From assembly GCA_016719485.1 (NCBI GenBank), contig JADJZB010000008.1:62001-126000 (forward strand): a stretch of DNA of 64,000 bases. The letters run 5' to 3'. The position numbers were made by a program, and so were the translations under genes. The notes below the pieces were generated by a model. It did not search any database. It saw nothing but the letters and a program-made list of their open reading frames with translations, and had not been told where the DNA came from. Every line of letters begins with the position of its first letter. The stretch's first letter is position 1. Source of the DNA: Holophagales bacterium. Lineage in GTDB: Bacteria; Acidobacteriota; Thermoanaerobaculia; UBA5066. Below, one piece after another: positions 17,940 through 27,595 of this stretch.

Positions 17940-20900
17940 CTAGAAGACGTAGCGCGCCGCGAACTGGAAGGTTCGCGGGCGGTAGCTGACCTGGAGACCC
18001 GTGAGCGCGCCGAACGTCGAGGCCGCCCAGTCGTTCGACGGGGTGCCGAACTGGGCGCGGTTGAAGACGTTGTAGATCTCCGCGCGGAGGACCAGCTGGT
18101 GGTCCTCCCACGGGAGGAAGACCGTCTTGTAGAGACCGAGGTCGAGGTTCAGGAGGCTGTCCATCCGGAACTGGTTGCGTCGGACCAGGTCGTCGACCGA
18201 GTCCTCGGGGGTCGCGCGGCGGAAGGCCCCGGACGGGAGCGCGTTCTTCGCCGTGCCCGGGTCATCGACCTCGGCCCCGAGAACGCCCGGATCGATGACG
18301 ATGGGCCGGTCTTCCTGGAAGCCGTCCCAGTCGATGTCGTCGGTCGCGCTGTCGACGACCGAGAACGGGGTCCCGCTGGCGTAGCGGAAGGTCGCGGCGA
18401 TCTTCCAGCCGCCGAGGAGCTGCCCGACGACGTCGCGCTGGCCCCTGTAGAAGGGGAGGTCGTAGCTTCCGAGGACGGTCAGTCTGTGCCGCGTGTCGAA
18501 GCGCGAGTAGCCGTAGGCGAAGTTGTCGTTCGGCCCGGTGATGTTCGTGTCCCCGGCGCCGAGGTTCGTGGCGTCCGAGCCGGTGTCGAGAGTCTTGCCG
18601 TACGTGTACGACAGCTGCCCCGAGAAGTCGCGCGTGAAGCGCTTCTGGAGCTCGATCTGGAAGGCGTTGTAGTTCGAGTAGTTGTCGTTCGAGATCATCA
18701 GGTTCTGCCCGTAACGGGGGTCGGGCCGGCGCTCGTTGGTCCGCGGGGCCCGGAGGCTGATCTCGTTGCTCGCGATCGGGACCGGGACGGGGCAGGCCGC
18801 GTTCACCGTGAGCCCGGGGAGAAAGCCCGTTCCCGCGCATCTCCAGTCGGCCGCGACCCTGTCGATCAGGACGCCCCTCAGGTCGGGGAACCCCGCCGCC
18901 GGCGCGTTGAACGGGCTGTTGACCACGACGATTCCCCCCTGGGCCGGGGTGATCGCGAGGTTCGTCGGCGTGTACTTCAGGAGGTCCTCGCCGTGGTTGC
19001 CGACGTAGCTCAGCCGCATCGTCGTGTCCCACCCCAGCTTCCGCTCGAAGCTGAGGTTCCACTGCCACACCTGCGGCATCGCGAGCTGGGGATCGACCTC
19101 GAGGATCGTGATGCGCGTCGTCGGCGTCGCCCCGGGGGTGAAGACGTAGCCATTCGACGGGTCCGAGACGTTCAGCTGGTTCGTGTAGGAGAGAAGGGCG
19201 GCGTTCGGCGGGTTGAAGCGGAGGTTCGCCCCGCTCTGAGAGAAGATCGACTGGAAGATCCGGCCGTGGTAGATGCCGAAGCCGCCGCGAATCGACGCGT
19301 TGCCCGGCCCCCCGGTGAGGGCCCCGAGGAACCCCCCGGAGGTCTTCGGCACCCAGGCGAACGCGACGCGCGGGTCGACGTATGCGTTGTCCTCGTACCC
19401 GTAGACGACCCGGTCCTCCTTCTCGGTCGGCGTCGCCACGTACTCGAATCGCGCGCCGAGGGAGAGGCTCAGCGTGTCGGCGACCTGCCACTGGTCCTCG
19501 GCGTAGAGGTTGTACTCGTTGATCTGGTTCTCGAGAAAGAAGTTGCCGTACCCCTTCTGGTACGTCGAGACGCAGCCGTCGACCATGGCCGCGTAGGGCG
19601 TCGCGTACGTCGTGCCGCCGCAGGCGGCACGGAACGTCCAGAAGCCGCGCGAGAAGTTGTCGGCGACGTCGTCCAGCTCCTGGAGCCTCACGTCGACCCC
19701 CGCCTTGACGTAGTGGCGGCTCCCGAACGTGCCGTAGAGGTTGTAGACGAACTGGTTGTCCGTCTGGTGCCGGTTGATCGGGTAGGACCCGGCGTTGCCC
19801 AGGATCGTTCCCGAGACCGGTGATCCGGTGAAGCGGACGATCGGCGTGTCGTTTCCGGCGGCGATGTCGACGTTCGTCGAGCGTAGCCCGAGGCCGTAGC
19901 GGAACTCGCCCGAGAAGGCGCCGCCGAAGACCTGCGTCCACGTGAGGCCGACGTTCACCTGCTTGTGGTTCTGGAGGGCGTTCTCACCCTGGATGATGTC
20001 CTCGGTCTCGCGGATGTTCCGCGTGTACTGGTAGCGCGCGGTGAGGTGGTGCGCGGAGGCGGGGTCGTAGTCGAGCCGCGCCGAGTAGTCCTCGTCGGGC
20101 CAGTCGATCTGCTGGAGCGTCGCGAAGGTCCTGTTGCTCCGCGGGTCGTTGGGGACCGCGCCCTGCGGGTAGCGGCCGAGGATTCCCTCGATCCAGGCCC
20201 GGTTCGCGGGGGTGTCGTTCCCGCGGGTCAGGCGCGGCAGCGCCAGCTCCGCCGGGGTGAAGAGGTCGCGCGCGTAGTTCTGCTGCCCGGCGTAGTCGAT
20301 GCGGTCGAGGCTGACGAAGCCGAAGAGCTTGTTCTGCAGGATGGGGAACCCGGCGACGAAGCCCCACTCGTTCCTGTGGTTCTTCGGCTTCGGCGTGGTC
20401 TGCGAGAAGTAGCTCTTCTCGTTCCACTCGCCGTTCTGGAAGTAGCCGAAGAGCTCGCCGTTGACCGTGTTCGTCCCCGACTTCGTCTGGACGAGGACGA
20501 CGGCGCCGTAGCCGCGCCCGAACTCGGCGCTGTAGCTGTTCGTCAGGACCTGGAACTCCTTGATCGTGGCGAGTGAGACCCCCTGCCGGTTCTGGTTCTC
20601 GGAGGAGTCGTCGTTGTTCACGCCGTTGATCTGGAACGTCGCCCCGCGCGTCCCCGTCCCGTTGAAGTTGATCGACGAGCCGGAGGAGAGCGTCGGGTTG
20701 TTCTGGCCGGACGCCGGGTTCTCCTGGAAGCCCGTGAAGGTCTCTGCGAGGGAGAGGAAGCTCCCCTGGCTGAGCGAGGGCTTGTCCTGGATCTGCTCCG
20801 CGGTCAGCGAGCCCTTGATCTCGGCGTTGACGGTATTGATCTGCTGCGTCTCGGCGACGACCTCGATGTCGGCCGTGACTCTCTGGGTGAGGGAGAAGTT

Positions 20901-21227
20901 CGCGGTGGCGGTGCTGTTGAGCGAGACTTCGACCCGGTCTCGCGCGACGGTGCCGAACCCCGCGAGCGCCGCCGTGACCCGGTAGGTCCCGATCTGGAGG
21001 AGGGGCGCGGTGTAGGCGCCCCTGCTGTTCGTGACGACCCGGCGCTCCTGGCCGGTGTCGCGGTTCCGGACGGTGACCGTCGCCCCCGGCAACGGGCCGC
21101 CCGACGTGTCGGTCACCGTGCCCTGGAGCGTCCCGGCGACGGTCTGGGCCTCGACAGCGGTGGAGATGGTCAGGAAGGGGACGAGGAACACGAGGGCGAC
21201 CGCGACCCTGAGGTACCGGTTACGCAT
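17940..21227 (-). CDS. TonB-dependent receptor, Oar-like, with carboxypeptidase-regulatory N-domain
   Basis: 1095 aa from ATG 21227, which has AGGAGG 4 nt upstream. Signal peptide about 1-28 (LVFLVPFLTISTAVEAQ); CarboxypepD_reg-like domain about 30-115 (GTLQGTVTDTSGGPLPGATV); plug domain about 125-240 (QINGVNNDDSS, EFQVLTNSYSAEFGRGYG); then a large beta barrel ending in YVF, the aromatic C-terminus of outer-membrane proteins. Oar-type receptors import large or TonB-energised substrates and are abundant in Acidobacteria and myxobacteria. Substrate unknown. Divergent from the serine hydrolase gene, so a peptide substrate is possible. Confidence 0.9.
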   Translation of the reverse strand: MRNRYLRVAVALVFLVPFLTISTAVEAQTVAGTLQGTVTDTSGGPLPGATVTVRNRDTGQERRVVTNSRGAYTAPLLQIGTYRVTAALAGFGTVARDRVEVSLNSTATANFSLTQRVTADIEVVAETQQINTVNAEIKGSLTAEQIQDKPSLSQGSFLSLAETFTGFQENPASGQNNPTLSSGSSINFNGTGTRGATFQINGVNNDDSSENQNRQGVSLATIKEFQVLTNSYSAEFGRGYGAVVLVQTKSGTNTVNGELFGYFQNGEWNEKSYFSQTTPKPKNHRNEWGFVAGFPILQNKLFGFVSLDRIDYAGQQNYARDLFTPAELALPRLTRGNDTPANRAWIEGILGRYPQGAVPNDPRSNRTFATLQQIDWPDEDYSARLDYDPASAHHLTARYQYTRNIRETEDIIQGENALQNHKQVNVGLTWTQVFGGAFSGEFRYGLGLRSTNVDIAAGNDTPIVRFTGSPVSGTILGNAGSYPINRHQTDNQFVYNLYGTFGSRHYVKAGVDVRLQELDDVADNFSRGFWTFRAACGGTTYATPYAAMVDGCVSTYQKGYGNFFLENQINEYNLYAEDQWQVADTLSLSLGARFEYVATPTEKEDRVVYGYEDNAYVDPRVAFAWVPKTSGGFLGALTGGPGNASIRGGFGIYHGRIFQSIFSQSGANLRFNPPNAALLSYTNQLNVSDPSNGYVFTPGATPTTRITILEVDPQLAMPQVWQWNLSFERKLGWDTTMRLSYVGNHGEDLLKYTPTNLAITPAQGGIVVVNSPFNAPAAGFPDLRGVLIDRVAADWRCAGTGFLPGLTVNAACPVPVPIASNEISLRAPRTNERRPDPRYGQNLMISNDNYSNYNAFQIELQKRFTRDFSGQLSYTYGKTLDTGSDATNLGAGDTNITGPNDNFAYGYSRFDTRHRLTVLGSYDLPFYRGQRDVVGQLLGGWKIAATFRYASGTPFSVVDSATDDIDWDGFQEDRPIVIDPGVLGAEVDDPGTAKNALPSGAFRRATPEDSVDDLVRRNQFRMDSLLNLDLGLYKTVFLPWEDHQLVLRAEIYNVFNRAQFGTPSNDWAASTFGALTGLQVSYRPRTFQFAARYVF

Positions 21228-21370
21228 TGATCCTCCTGTTGGCCTGGGATTCTCCACCCTTCGCGGAAGGGATACGAGGATCATTTCGTGCAGGTGACCC
21301 GCGGCCGCACCACTTGACGCGCGCAACCGCCCGACCGATCGTCTCCGCCGACCCCTGCGGAGGTAACCGA

Positions 21371-22894
21371 ATGGCCACCCCCCCGATCGTCCGTTTCCTC
21401 GCCGCTTCGCTTCTGCTCCCGTGGCCCGCGGCCGCACAGGCGCCCGCCACGCCCGTCGCCGTGACGAAGGAGGCCAAGGAGGCTCCTTCTCCCGAGGCGC
21501 TTTCGCGCGACCCGCGCGTCGTCCAGGCGCTCACCCTCCTGGAGACGTGGGCGGGCGCCGAGCAGGCCTACCGACGGCTCCCGGGAGTGTCGATGGCCGT
21601 CGTCCACGACCAGCAGCTCCTCTGGAGCCGCGGCTTCGGGGACGCGCACGTCGAGACGAAGGCGCCCGCCACGCCGTCGACGATGTACTCGATCTGCTCC
21701 ATCTCGAAGCTCTTCACGAGCGTCGCGGTGATGCAGCAGCGCGACGCGGGGCGGCTGCGCCTCGACGACCCCGTCGCCAGGCACCTCCCGTGGTTCTCCA
21801 TCGGCGGGATGCCCGAAGGGGCGGAGCCGGTGACGCTCTTCGGCCTCCTGACGCACTCGTCCGGCCTTCCCCGCGAATCGGACATCCCCTACTGGACCGG
21901 CCCGGCGTATCCCTTCCCGCCCGTGGAGAAAGTCCGCGAGAGATTGCCGCAGCAGGAGATGCTCTACCGCCCGGAGACGTTCTTCCAGTACTCGAACCTC
22001 GGCCTGACGCTCGCGGGCGAGGTCGCGGCGGCGGCCGCCGGCAAGCCGTACTCCGCGCTGATCCGATCGAGCGTCCTCGACCCTCTCGGAATGAAGGACA
22101 CCGAGACGGAGCACCTCGACCGGCACCGGGGCGGGCGGCTCGCCTCGGGGTACACGGCGGTTCGGCGGGACGGCACCCGCGAGAGGGTGCCGCCCTACGA
22201 GGTGCGTGGCATCGCACCGGCCGCAGGCTTCACCTCGACGGTCGAGGACCTCGGCCGCTTCGCCTCCTGGCAGTTCCGCCTTCTCTCGACCCGGAAAACC
22301 GAGGTGCTCGACGTCGACACGCTCCGCGAGATGCAGCGCGTCCAGTTCCTGGACCCGGGCTGGAAGACGAGCTGGGGGCTCGGCTTCCAGGTCTGGCGCA
22401 GCGGGGAGAAGACGTTCGTCGGGCACAACGGCTATTGCCCCGGCTACCAGAGCCAGCTCCTCGTCCAGACGGCCGAGAAGATGGCGACCGTGTTCATGAC
22501 GAACACGAACGGGATCGACGCGCAGAAGTACGCCCAGACGGCCTACGACGTCGTCGCCCCCGCGGTGAAGAAGGCGATCGACGACCCGAAGGGGGCGAAG
22601 GCGCACGTCGCCGCGTTCGCGCGCTACGCCGGCCGCTACGACAACTGGCTCGCGGGCGAAGCGCACGTCTTCCCGTGGGACGACGGCCTCGCGCTCCTGC
22701 CGATCCCCTCGGAGAAGCCGCTCGAGGCGCTCGTGAAGCTGAGCCCCGCGGGCGAGCACCGCTTCCGGCGGCTCCGCGACGACGGAGAGCTCGGCGAGGA
22801 GATCCGCTTCGAGGTCGACGCGACGGGCGCCGTCACCCGCCTCTGGCGCCACAGCAACGCAATGGCGCGGGCGGACGGGGCAGGATCGCGATAG
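21371..22894 (+). CDS. secreted serine hydrolase, beta-lactamase class C/PBP4* family
   Basis: 507 aa with a signal peptide (about 1-23). Active-site SxxK is S110-I-S-K113 in YSICSISKLF; YxN is Y207-S-N209 in FQYSNLGL; the third motif is HNG in VGHNGYCPGYQS. C-terminal about 120 residues form a lipocalin-like DUF3471-type domain. Such proteins are D-aminopeptidases, esterases or DD-peptidases rather than beta-lactamases. AGGT lies upstream of the ATG. Divergent from the TonB receptor with 143 bp between. Confidence 0.88.
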   Translation: MATPPIVRFLAASLLLPWPAAAQAPATPVAVTKEAKEAPSPEALSRDPRVVQALTLLETWAGAEQAYRRLPGVSMAVVHDQQLLWSRGFGDAHVETKAPATPSTMYSICSISKLFTSVAVMQQRDAGRLRLDDPVARHLPWFSIGGMPEGAEPVTLFGLLTHSSGLPRESDIPYWTGPAYPFPPVEKVRERLPQQEMLYRPETFFQYSNLGLTLAGEVAAAAAGKPYSALIRSSVLDPLGMKDTETEHLDRHRGGRLASGYTAVRRDGTRERVPPYEVRGIAPAAGFTSTVEDLGRFASWQFRLLSTRKTEVLDVDTLREMQRVQFLDPGWKTSWGLGFQVWRSGEKTFVGHNGYCPGYQSQLLVQTAEKMATVFMTNTNGIDAQKYAQTAYDVVAPAVKKAIDDPKGAKAHVAAFARYAGRYDNWLAGEAHVFPWDDGLALLPIPSEKPLEALVKLSPAGEHRFRRLRDDGELGEEIRFEVDATGAVTRLWRHSNAMARADGAGSR

Positions 22895-23043
22895 GGAGGC
22901 ACGGCCGCGGCGGACCACCGGGCCGCCTCCGTCCCGATTCGGACGCGCCCGGACGAGAGGCCGGGGTCCATACTGTTTCCGACGTGCGGCCGGCCCGGCG
23001 AATCGCCCGGGCCCGTGGACAGGTTACCCCGGAGGATTCTGCG

Positions 23044-25739
23044 TTGAGAAGAAGCCGTTCTTCGAAGGGGCCGTCGGGATCGCCCGCCCCTCCGAAGCCT
23101 CCGAAGACCCCCGCGAGACCGACCCCGGGCGAGGCTCGTGCGGGCACGCCGTTCCCGGTGGTGGGCGTTGGCGCCTCCGCCGGCGGGCTCGAGGCGCTCG
23201 AGGAGCTCCTGCGCAACGTCCCGGAGGGAAGCGGGATGGCGTGGGTCGTCGTCCAGCACCTCGACCCGACGCACAAGGGGATGCTCCCCGAGCTCCTGCA
23301 GCGCGCCACGTCGATGAAGGTCGTCCAGGTGCGCGACCGGATGCGGGTCAAGCCCGGCTGCGTCTACGTGATCCCGCCCAACCGGGACATGTCGCTCCTC
23401 CACGGCGCGCTCCACCTCTTCGAGCCGACGGCTCCGCGGGGCCTCCGGCTCCCGATCGACTTCCTCTTCCGGTCGCTCGCCGCCGACCAGAACGAGCGGA
23501 GCATCGGCGTCGTCCTCTCGGGAATGGGCGCCGACGGCACGCAGGGGCTCCGCGCCATCAAGGAGGCCGCCGGGCTCGTCCTCGTCCAGGAGCCGTCCTC
23601 CGCGAAGTTCGACGCCATGCCGCGGAGCGCGATCGCGGCGGGTCTCGCCGACGTCGTGGCGCCCGTCCAGGAGCTGCCGCAGCGGATCCTCTCCTACGTC
23701 CGGCACGCGCCCCTCCACGTCAGGGCGGCGCCCGTCCTGCCGGATGGCGATCGGAGCGCCCTGGAGAAGGTCGCCATCGTCCTGCGCGCCCGGACCGGGC
23801 ACGACTTCTCTCTCTACAAGAGCAGCACCGTCCTGCGCCGGATCGAGCGGCGGATGGGAATCCACCAGATCGACCGGATCGCCACCTACGTCCAGTACCT
23901 CCAGAAGAACCCGCAGGAAGTGCAGCTCCTCTTCCGGGAGCTCCTGATCGGGGTCACGAGCTTCTTCCGCGATCCGGCCGCGTGGGACCAGCTCCGGGAC
24001 GAGCTCCTTCCCCCGCTCCTGGCCAGCCGCCCCCAGCGGAGCGTCCTGCGCGCCTGGAGCGCCGGCTGTTCGACCGGGGAGGAGGCGTTCTCCCTCGCCA
24101 TCGTCTTCCGGGAAGCGGCCGAGAAGGTCGCGCCCCAGGCGGGCCTGAAGCTCCAGGTCTTCGCCACCGATCTCGACACCGACGCGATCGCCCGCGCCCG
24201 CCAGGCCCTCTTTCCGCCCGGCATCGCGACCAGCGTGTCCGCCGGCCGCCTGAAGCGGTTCTTCGTCCAGGAGGAAGGCGGCTCGTACCGGATCGGCAAG
24301 GAGATCCGCGAGATGGTGACGTTCGCGACCCAGAACGTCCTCATGGACCCGCCGTTCACGAAGCTGGACCTCCTCCTCTGCCGGAACCTTCTCATCTACC
24401 TCGGGCCGGAGCTCCAGAAGAGGCTGCTGCCGCTCTTCCACTACTCGCTGAACCCGGGCGGCCTCCTCTTCCTCGGCGCCGCCGAAACGGCCGGCGGACA
24501 GCCGGGCCTCTTCACGCCCCTCCCCGGAAAGACGCGGCTCTACCGCAGGGGGGAGGTCCTCGTCCCGCTCGCGGCGATGCCGTTCCCGGCCTCGCGTCCC
24601 GGCGACCGGAAAGGAGCACCCGTTCCGATGACGGTGACGAAGCCCGTCCCCGACCTCCAGGCGCTCGCGGACCAGGTCCTGCTCCAGCGCTTCGCGCCGG
24701 CGGCCGTCCTCGTCAACGGCGAGGGCGACATCCTCTTCATCAGCGGGCGGACGGGGAGGTACCTCGAGCCCGCCGCGGGGAAGGCGAACTGGAACGTCTT
24801 CGCCATGGCTCGCGAGGGGCTCCGGCAGGAGCTTCCCGAGATCTTCCATCGGGCCGTCAGCGCCGGGCGGGTCGTCCACCGGCGCGGGCTCCACCTGGCG
24901 GCCGGGGAAGGGGAACCCCTGGTCGACGTCCTCGCCCAGGCGCTCACCGAGCCCGAGGCGCTGCGCGGGACCGTGATGATCGTCTTCTCCGACGTCGCCG
25001 CGCCGCCCGGACCGCCGGAAGGCCCCGGGCGCAAGGCGGGTTCGTCACGGAGCCCGCAGACGGCGGTGCTCCAGCGCGAGCTCGACGAGGCGCGCGGGGC
25101 GCTGCATTCCCTCCGCAGCGAGATGCACGCGATGCACGAGGAGATGCAGACGGCGCAGGAGGAGCTCAAGTCCGCCAACGAAGAGCTCCAGTCGACGAAC
25201 GAGGAGCTGCAGTCGACGAACGAGGAGCTGACGACCGCCAAGGAGGAGATGCAGTCGATGAACGAGGAGCTCCAGACCGTCAACGCGGAGCAGGCCGCGC
25301 GGATGGAGGAGCTGACGCGGGCGAGCGACGACATGAAGAACCTCCTCAACGGGACCGACATCGCCACCGTCTTCCTCGACGGCGAGCTCAGGGTCCGGAG
25401 GTTCACGACGGGCGCGACCCGCCTCTTCAAGCTGATCCCGGGAGACGTCGGCCGCCCGCTCACGGACGTGGTCAACGTCCTCGTCGACCTGGACCTCGCG
25501 CGGGAGGCCCGCGAGGTGCTGCGGACCCTGGTCTTTTCCCAGAAGCAGGTCGCGGCCGAGGGCGGGGATGGTTCGAGGTCCGGGTCCTGCCGTACCGGAC
25601 CGTGGACAACCGGATCGACGGCGTCGTCATGACGTTCGTCGACATCACCCAGACCAAGACGCTCGAGGCCGAGCTGCGCCGGGCGGCGCCCGGCGACGCC
25701 GCCCGGCAAGGCGCGAGCCGCGACGGGGGGAGCCGGTGA
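23044..25739 (+). CDS. CheB-CheR-PAS fusion protein, apparent frameshift in the PAS domain
   Basis: Start TTG 23044, set by GGAGGA at 23031-23036. CheB methylesterase domain without receiver (S45 in GASAGG, H72 in QHLDPTHKG, D164 in MGADGTQG); CheR N- and methyltransferase domains about 235-500 (TSFFRDPAAW, WSAGCSTGEEAFSLA, LLLCRNLLIYL); Gln/Glu-rich coiled coil about 690-760 with ANEELQSTNEELQSTNEE; C-terminal PAS. In the main frame the protein stops at 25632, but the PAS end (WFEVRVLPYRT, VMTFVDITQTKTLEAEL) continues in another frame to 25739. One missing base at about 25560-25570 explains this. Overlaps the next kinase gene by GTGA. Confidence 0.88.
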
Positions 25740-27058
25740 GACCGGGGCATCCTCCCTCCGGCAACGACGCCGGACAGCTCCGCGCCCGGGCCGAGGAGCG
25801 TGTCCGGGCGCGGGAAGAGGCGGCCTCTCTGCGCACCGAGAACGAGGCGGACGCCCTGAGGCTCCTCCACGAGCTCCAGGTGCACCAGGTCGAGCTGGAG
25901 CTCCAGAACTCCGAGCTGCAGAGGACCCGCGACGAGGTGGAAGCCGCGCTGGAGAGGTACACCGACCTCTACGACTTCGCCCCGGTGGGCTACTTCACCC
26001 TCGCCCGGGACGGCGGCATCTACTCGGCCAACCTGGCGGGAGCGGACCTCGTCGGCGTCCCGCGCGCCCGCCTGCTCGGACGCCGGTTCGGGACGTTCCT
26101 TCCGCTCGCGGAACGCCCCGGCTTCGACGCTTTCCTCACCCGGACGCTCGCAGACACGCAGCGGGAGTCGTGCGAGGTGACGCTGGAGCCGGCCGGTGGC
26201 GGCAGGCGCGTCGTCCGGATCGAGGCGACGGCGTCGCCGTCGGGGAAGGAGTGCCGGGCCGCGGTCCTCGACGTGACCGCGCTCAAGGCGGCGGAAGCCC
26301 AGGTCCGCCGGGTGAGCGAAGGGCTCGAGCGGACGGTGGCGGAACGGACGGCCGAGCTCGAGGCGGCCAACGCCGAGCTGGAGGCGTTCGTGCAGAGCGT
26401 CTCGCACGACCTGCGGGCCCCCGTCCGCACGATCTCGGGCTTCTCGCGGATCCTCGCGGAGGACTTCGGCAAGCAGCTTCCTCCGGTCGCAGCGGATCAC
26501 CTGCGGAGGATCCACGACGGCGCGCATCGGATGGGGGCCCTCATCGACGACCTCCTCCGCCTCTCGCGCATCGGGAAGGTGGAGCTCGAGATCACGACGG
26601 TCGATCTCGCCGGCCCGTGCCGCGAGATCCTCGACGAGCTGGCCGCCGGCTCGCCGGACCGCCGGGTCGAGACCGTCGTCGCCGCGTCGATTCCCGTCCA
26701 CGGGGACGCCGGGCTCCTGCGCGTGATGCTCCGGAACCTCCTCGAGAACGCCTGGAAGTTCACGGCGGCGGAAACCGCCGCGCGGATCGAGGTCTCCTCC
26801 CGCCTCGGCGCGGACGGCCAGAGGGAGACGGACTTCAGCGACAACGGCGCCGGTTTCGACATGACCCTCGCCGGAAAGCTGTTCGTCCCCTTCCAGCGGC
26901 TCCACACCGCGGAGGAGTTCGCCGGGACAGGGATCGGCCTCGCCATCGTCGACCGGATCGTCCGCCGCCACGGAGGCTCCATCAACGCCGAGAGCGTCGA
27001 GGGCGCGGGCGCGGTGTTTTCCGTCCGGCTGCCGGCGCCCCGGGAGGAGGGTCCGTGA
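25736..27058 (+). CDS. PAS-domain sensor histidine kinase
   Basis: 440 aa from GTG 25736, overlapping the CheB-CheR stop (GTGA). Order: helical region with LLHELQVHQVELELQNSEL; PAS about 75-195 (LYDFAPVGYFTLARDGGIY); HisKA with H-box FVQSVSHDLRAPVRTISGF; HATPase with N-box RNLLENAWKFT, FSDNGAGFDM and GTGIGLAIVDR. Cytoplasmic, without membrane segments. It probably forms a signalling unit with the CheB-CheR-PAS protein. No intact response regulator follows; 15 codons after its stop look like the start of one. Confidence 0.9.
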   Translation: MRPGHPPSGNDAGQLRARAEERVRAREEAASLRTENEADALRLLHELQVHQVELELQNSELQRTRDEVEAALERYTDLYDFAPVGYFTLARDGGIYSANLAGADLVGVPRARLLGRRFGTFLPLAERPGFDAFLTRTLADTQRESCEVTLEPAGGGRRVVRIEATASPSGKECRAAVLDVTALKAAEAQVRRVSEGLERTVAERTAELEAANAELEAFVQSVSHDLRAPVRTISGFSRILAEDFGKQLPPVAADHLRRIHDGAHRMGALIDDLLRLSRIGKVELEITTVDLAGPCREILDELAAGSPDRRVETVVAASIPVHGDAGLLRVMLRNLLENAWKFTAAETAARIEVSSRLGADGQRETDFSDNGAGFDMTLAGKLFVPFQRLHTAEEFAGTGIGLAIVDRIVRRHGGSINAESVEGAGAVFSVRLPAPREEGP

Positions 27059-27301
27059 CCGGCGCGGCGATCCTCGTGGCGTCAGCTTACCGCCGAGCGT
27101 GACCCCGATCGCCCGAGGGACCTCGTGGACGCGTTCGTGAACCTCGTCCACGGTAGCGCCCCGGTGTAACTCCTTCCGTACGGGATGAACCGGTTACGAA
27201 GGGGCGGGCGACCGTTCTCGGGAGCGTGGCCTTTGCCGGCACGTACCGGGACGCGGGCGTCGTGGCACACCCGTTGCTGAGAGTCTCGGGAGGAGCACAC
27301 G

Positions 27302-27505
27302 ATGTCGATCGCCAAGGTCACCGAGATCACCTCCACGTCACCCACCAGCTTCGAGGACGCCCTCCAGAAGGGCCTCGCCCGGGCGAGCAAGACGCTCCGC
27401 CAGATACGGAGCGCCTGGATCAAGGAGCAGCAGGTTCGCGTGGAGAACGGGAAGATCACCGAGTACCAGGTGAACATGATGGTCACCTTCGTCCTGGAGG
27501 ACTAG
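27302..27505 (+). CDS. dodecin (flavin-storage/buffer protein)
   Basis: 67 aa, family length. Sequence SIAKVTEITSTSPTSFEDAL, then a conserved Trp (SAWIKEQQV) and EYQVNMMVTFVLED, all matching dodecin. Twelve subunits form a hollow sphere that binds FMN/riboflavin pairs between aromatic Trp residues. GGGAGGAG precedes the ATG. Likely buffers free flavins or CoA under stress. Confidence 0.95.
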   Translation: MSIAKVTEITSTSPTSFEDALQKGLARASKTLRQIRSAWIKEQQVRVENGKITEYQVNMMVTFVLED

Positions 27506-27530
27506 CCCCCGACCGGGGCGCGGGCCCTCG

Positions 27531-27550
27531 GGGCCGCCTTGCGGCGGCCC
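27531..27550. terminator. 8-bp GC hairpin between dodecin and convergent exonuclease gene
   Basis: GGGCCGCC (27531-27538) pairs with GGCGGCCC (27543-27550) with a TTGC loop, 25 bp after the dodecin stop and 45 bp from the stop of the convergent gene. No T tract. Confidence 0.4.
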
Positions 27551-27595
27551 GACGGGAAGGCCCGCGCCTCGACCAGCCTCGTGCGGTGCCGCTTC

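Noticed and set aside
16386..19823. Open plus-strand frame of 1145 codons antisense to the dehydrogenase and TonB receptor
   Set aside because: Shadow frame; the minus-strand proteins have signal peptides, motifs and SD sites.
27103..27178. Coding remnant QLTAERDPDRPRDLVDAF in frame after the kinase stop
   Set aside because: No start codon, no recognised family and only 28 codons; cannot be told from chance open frame in GC-rich DNA.
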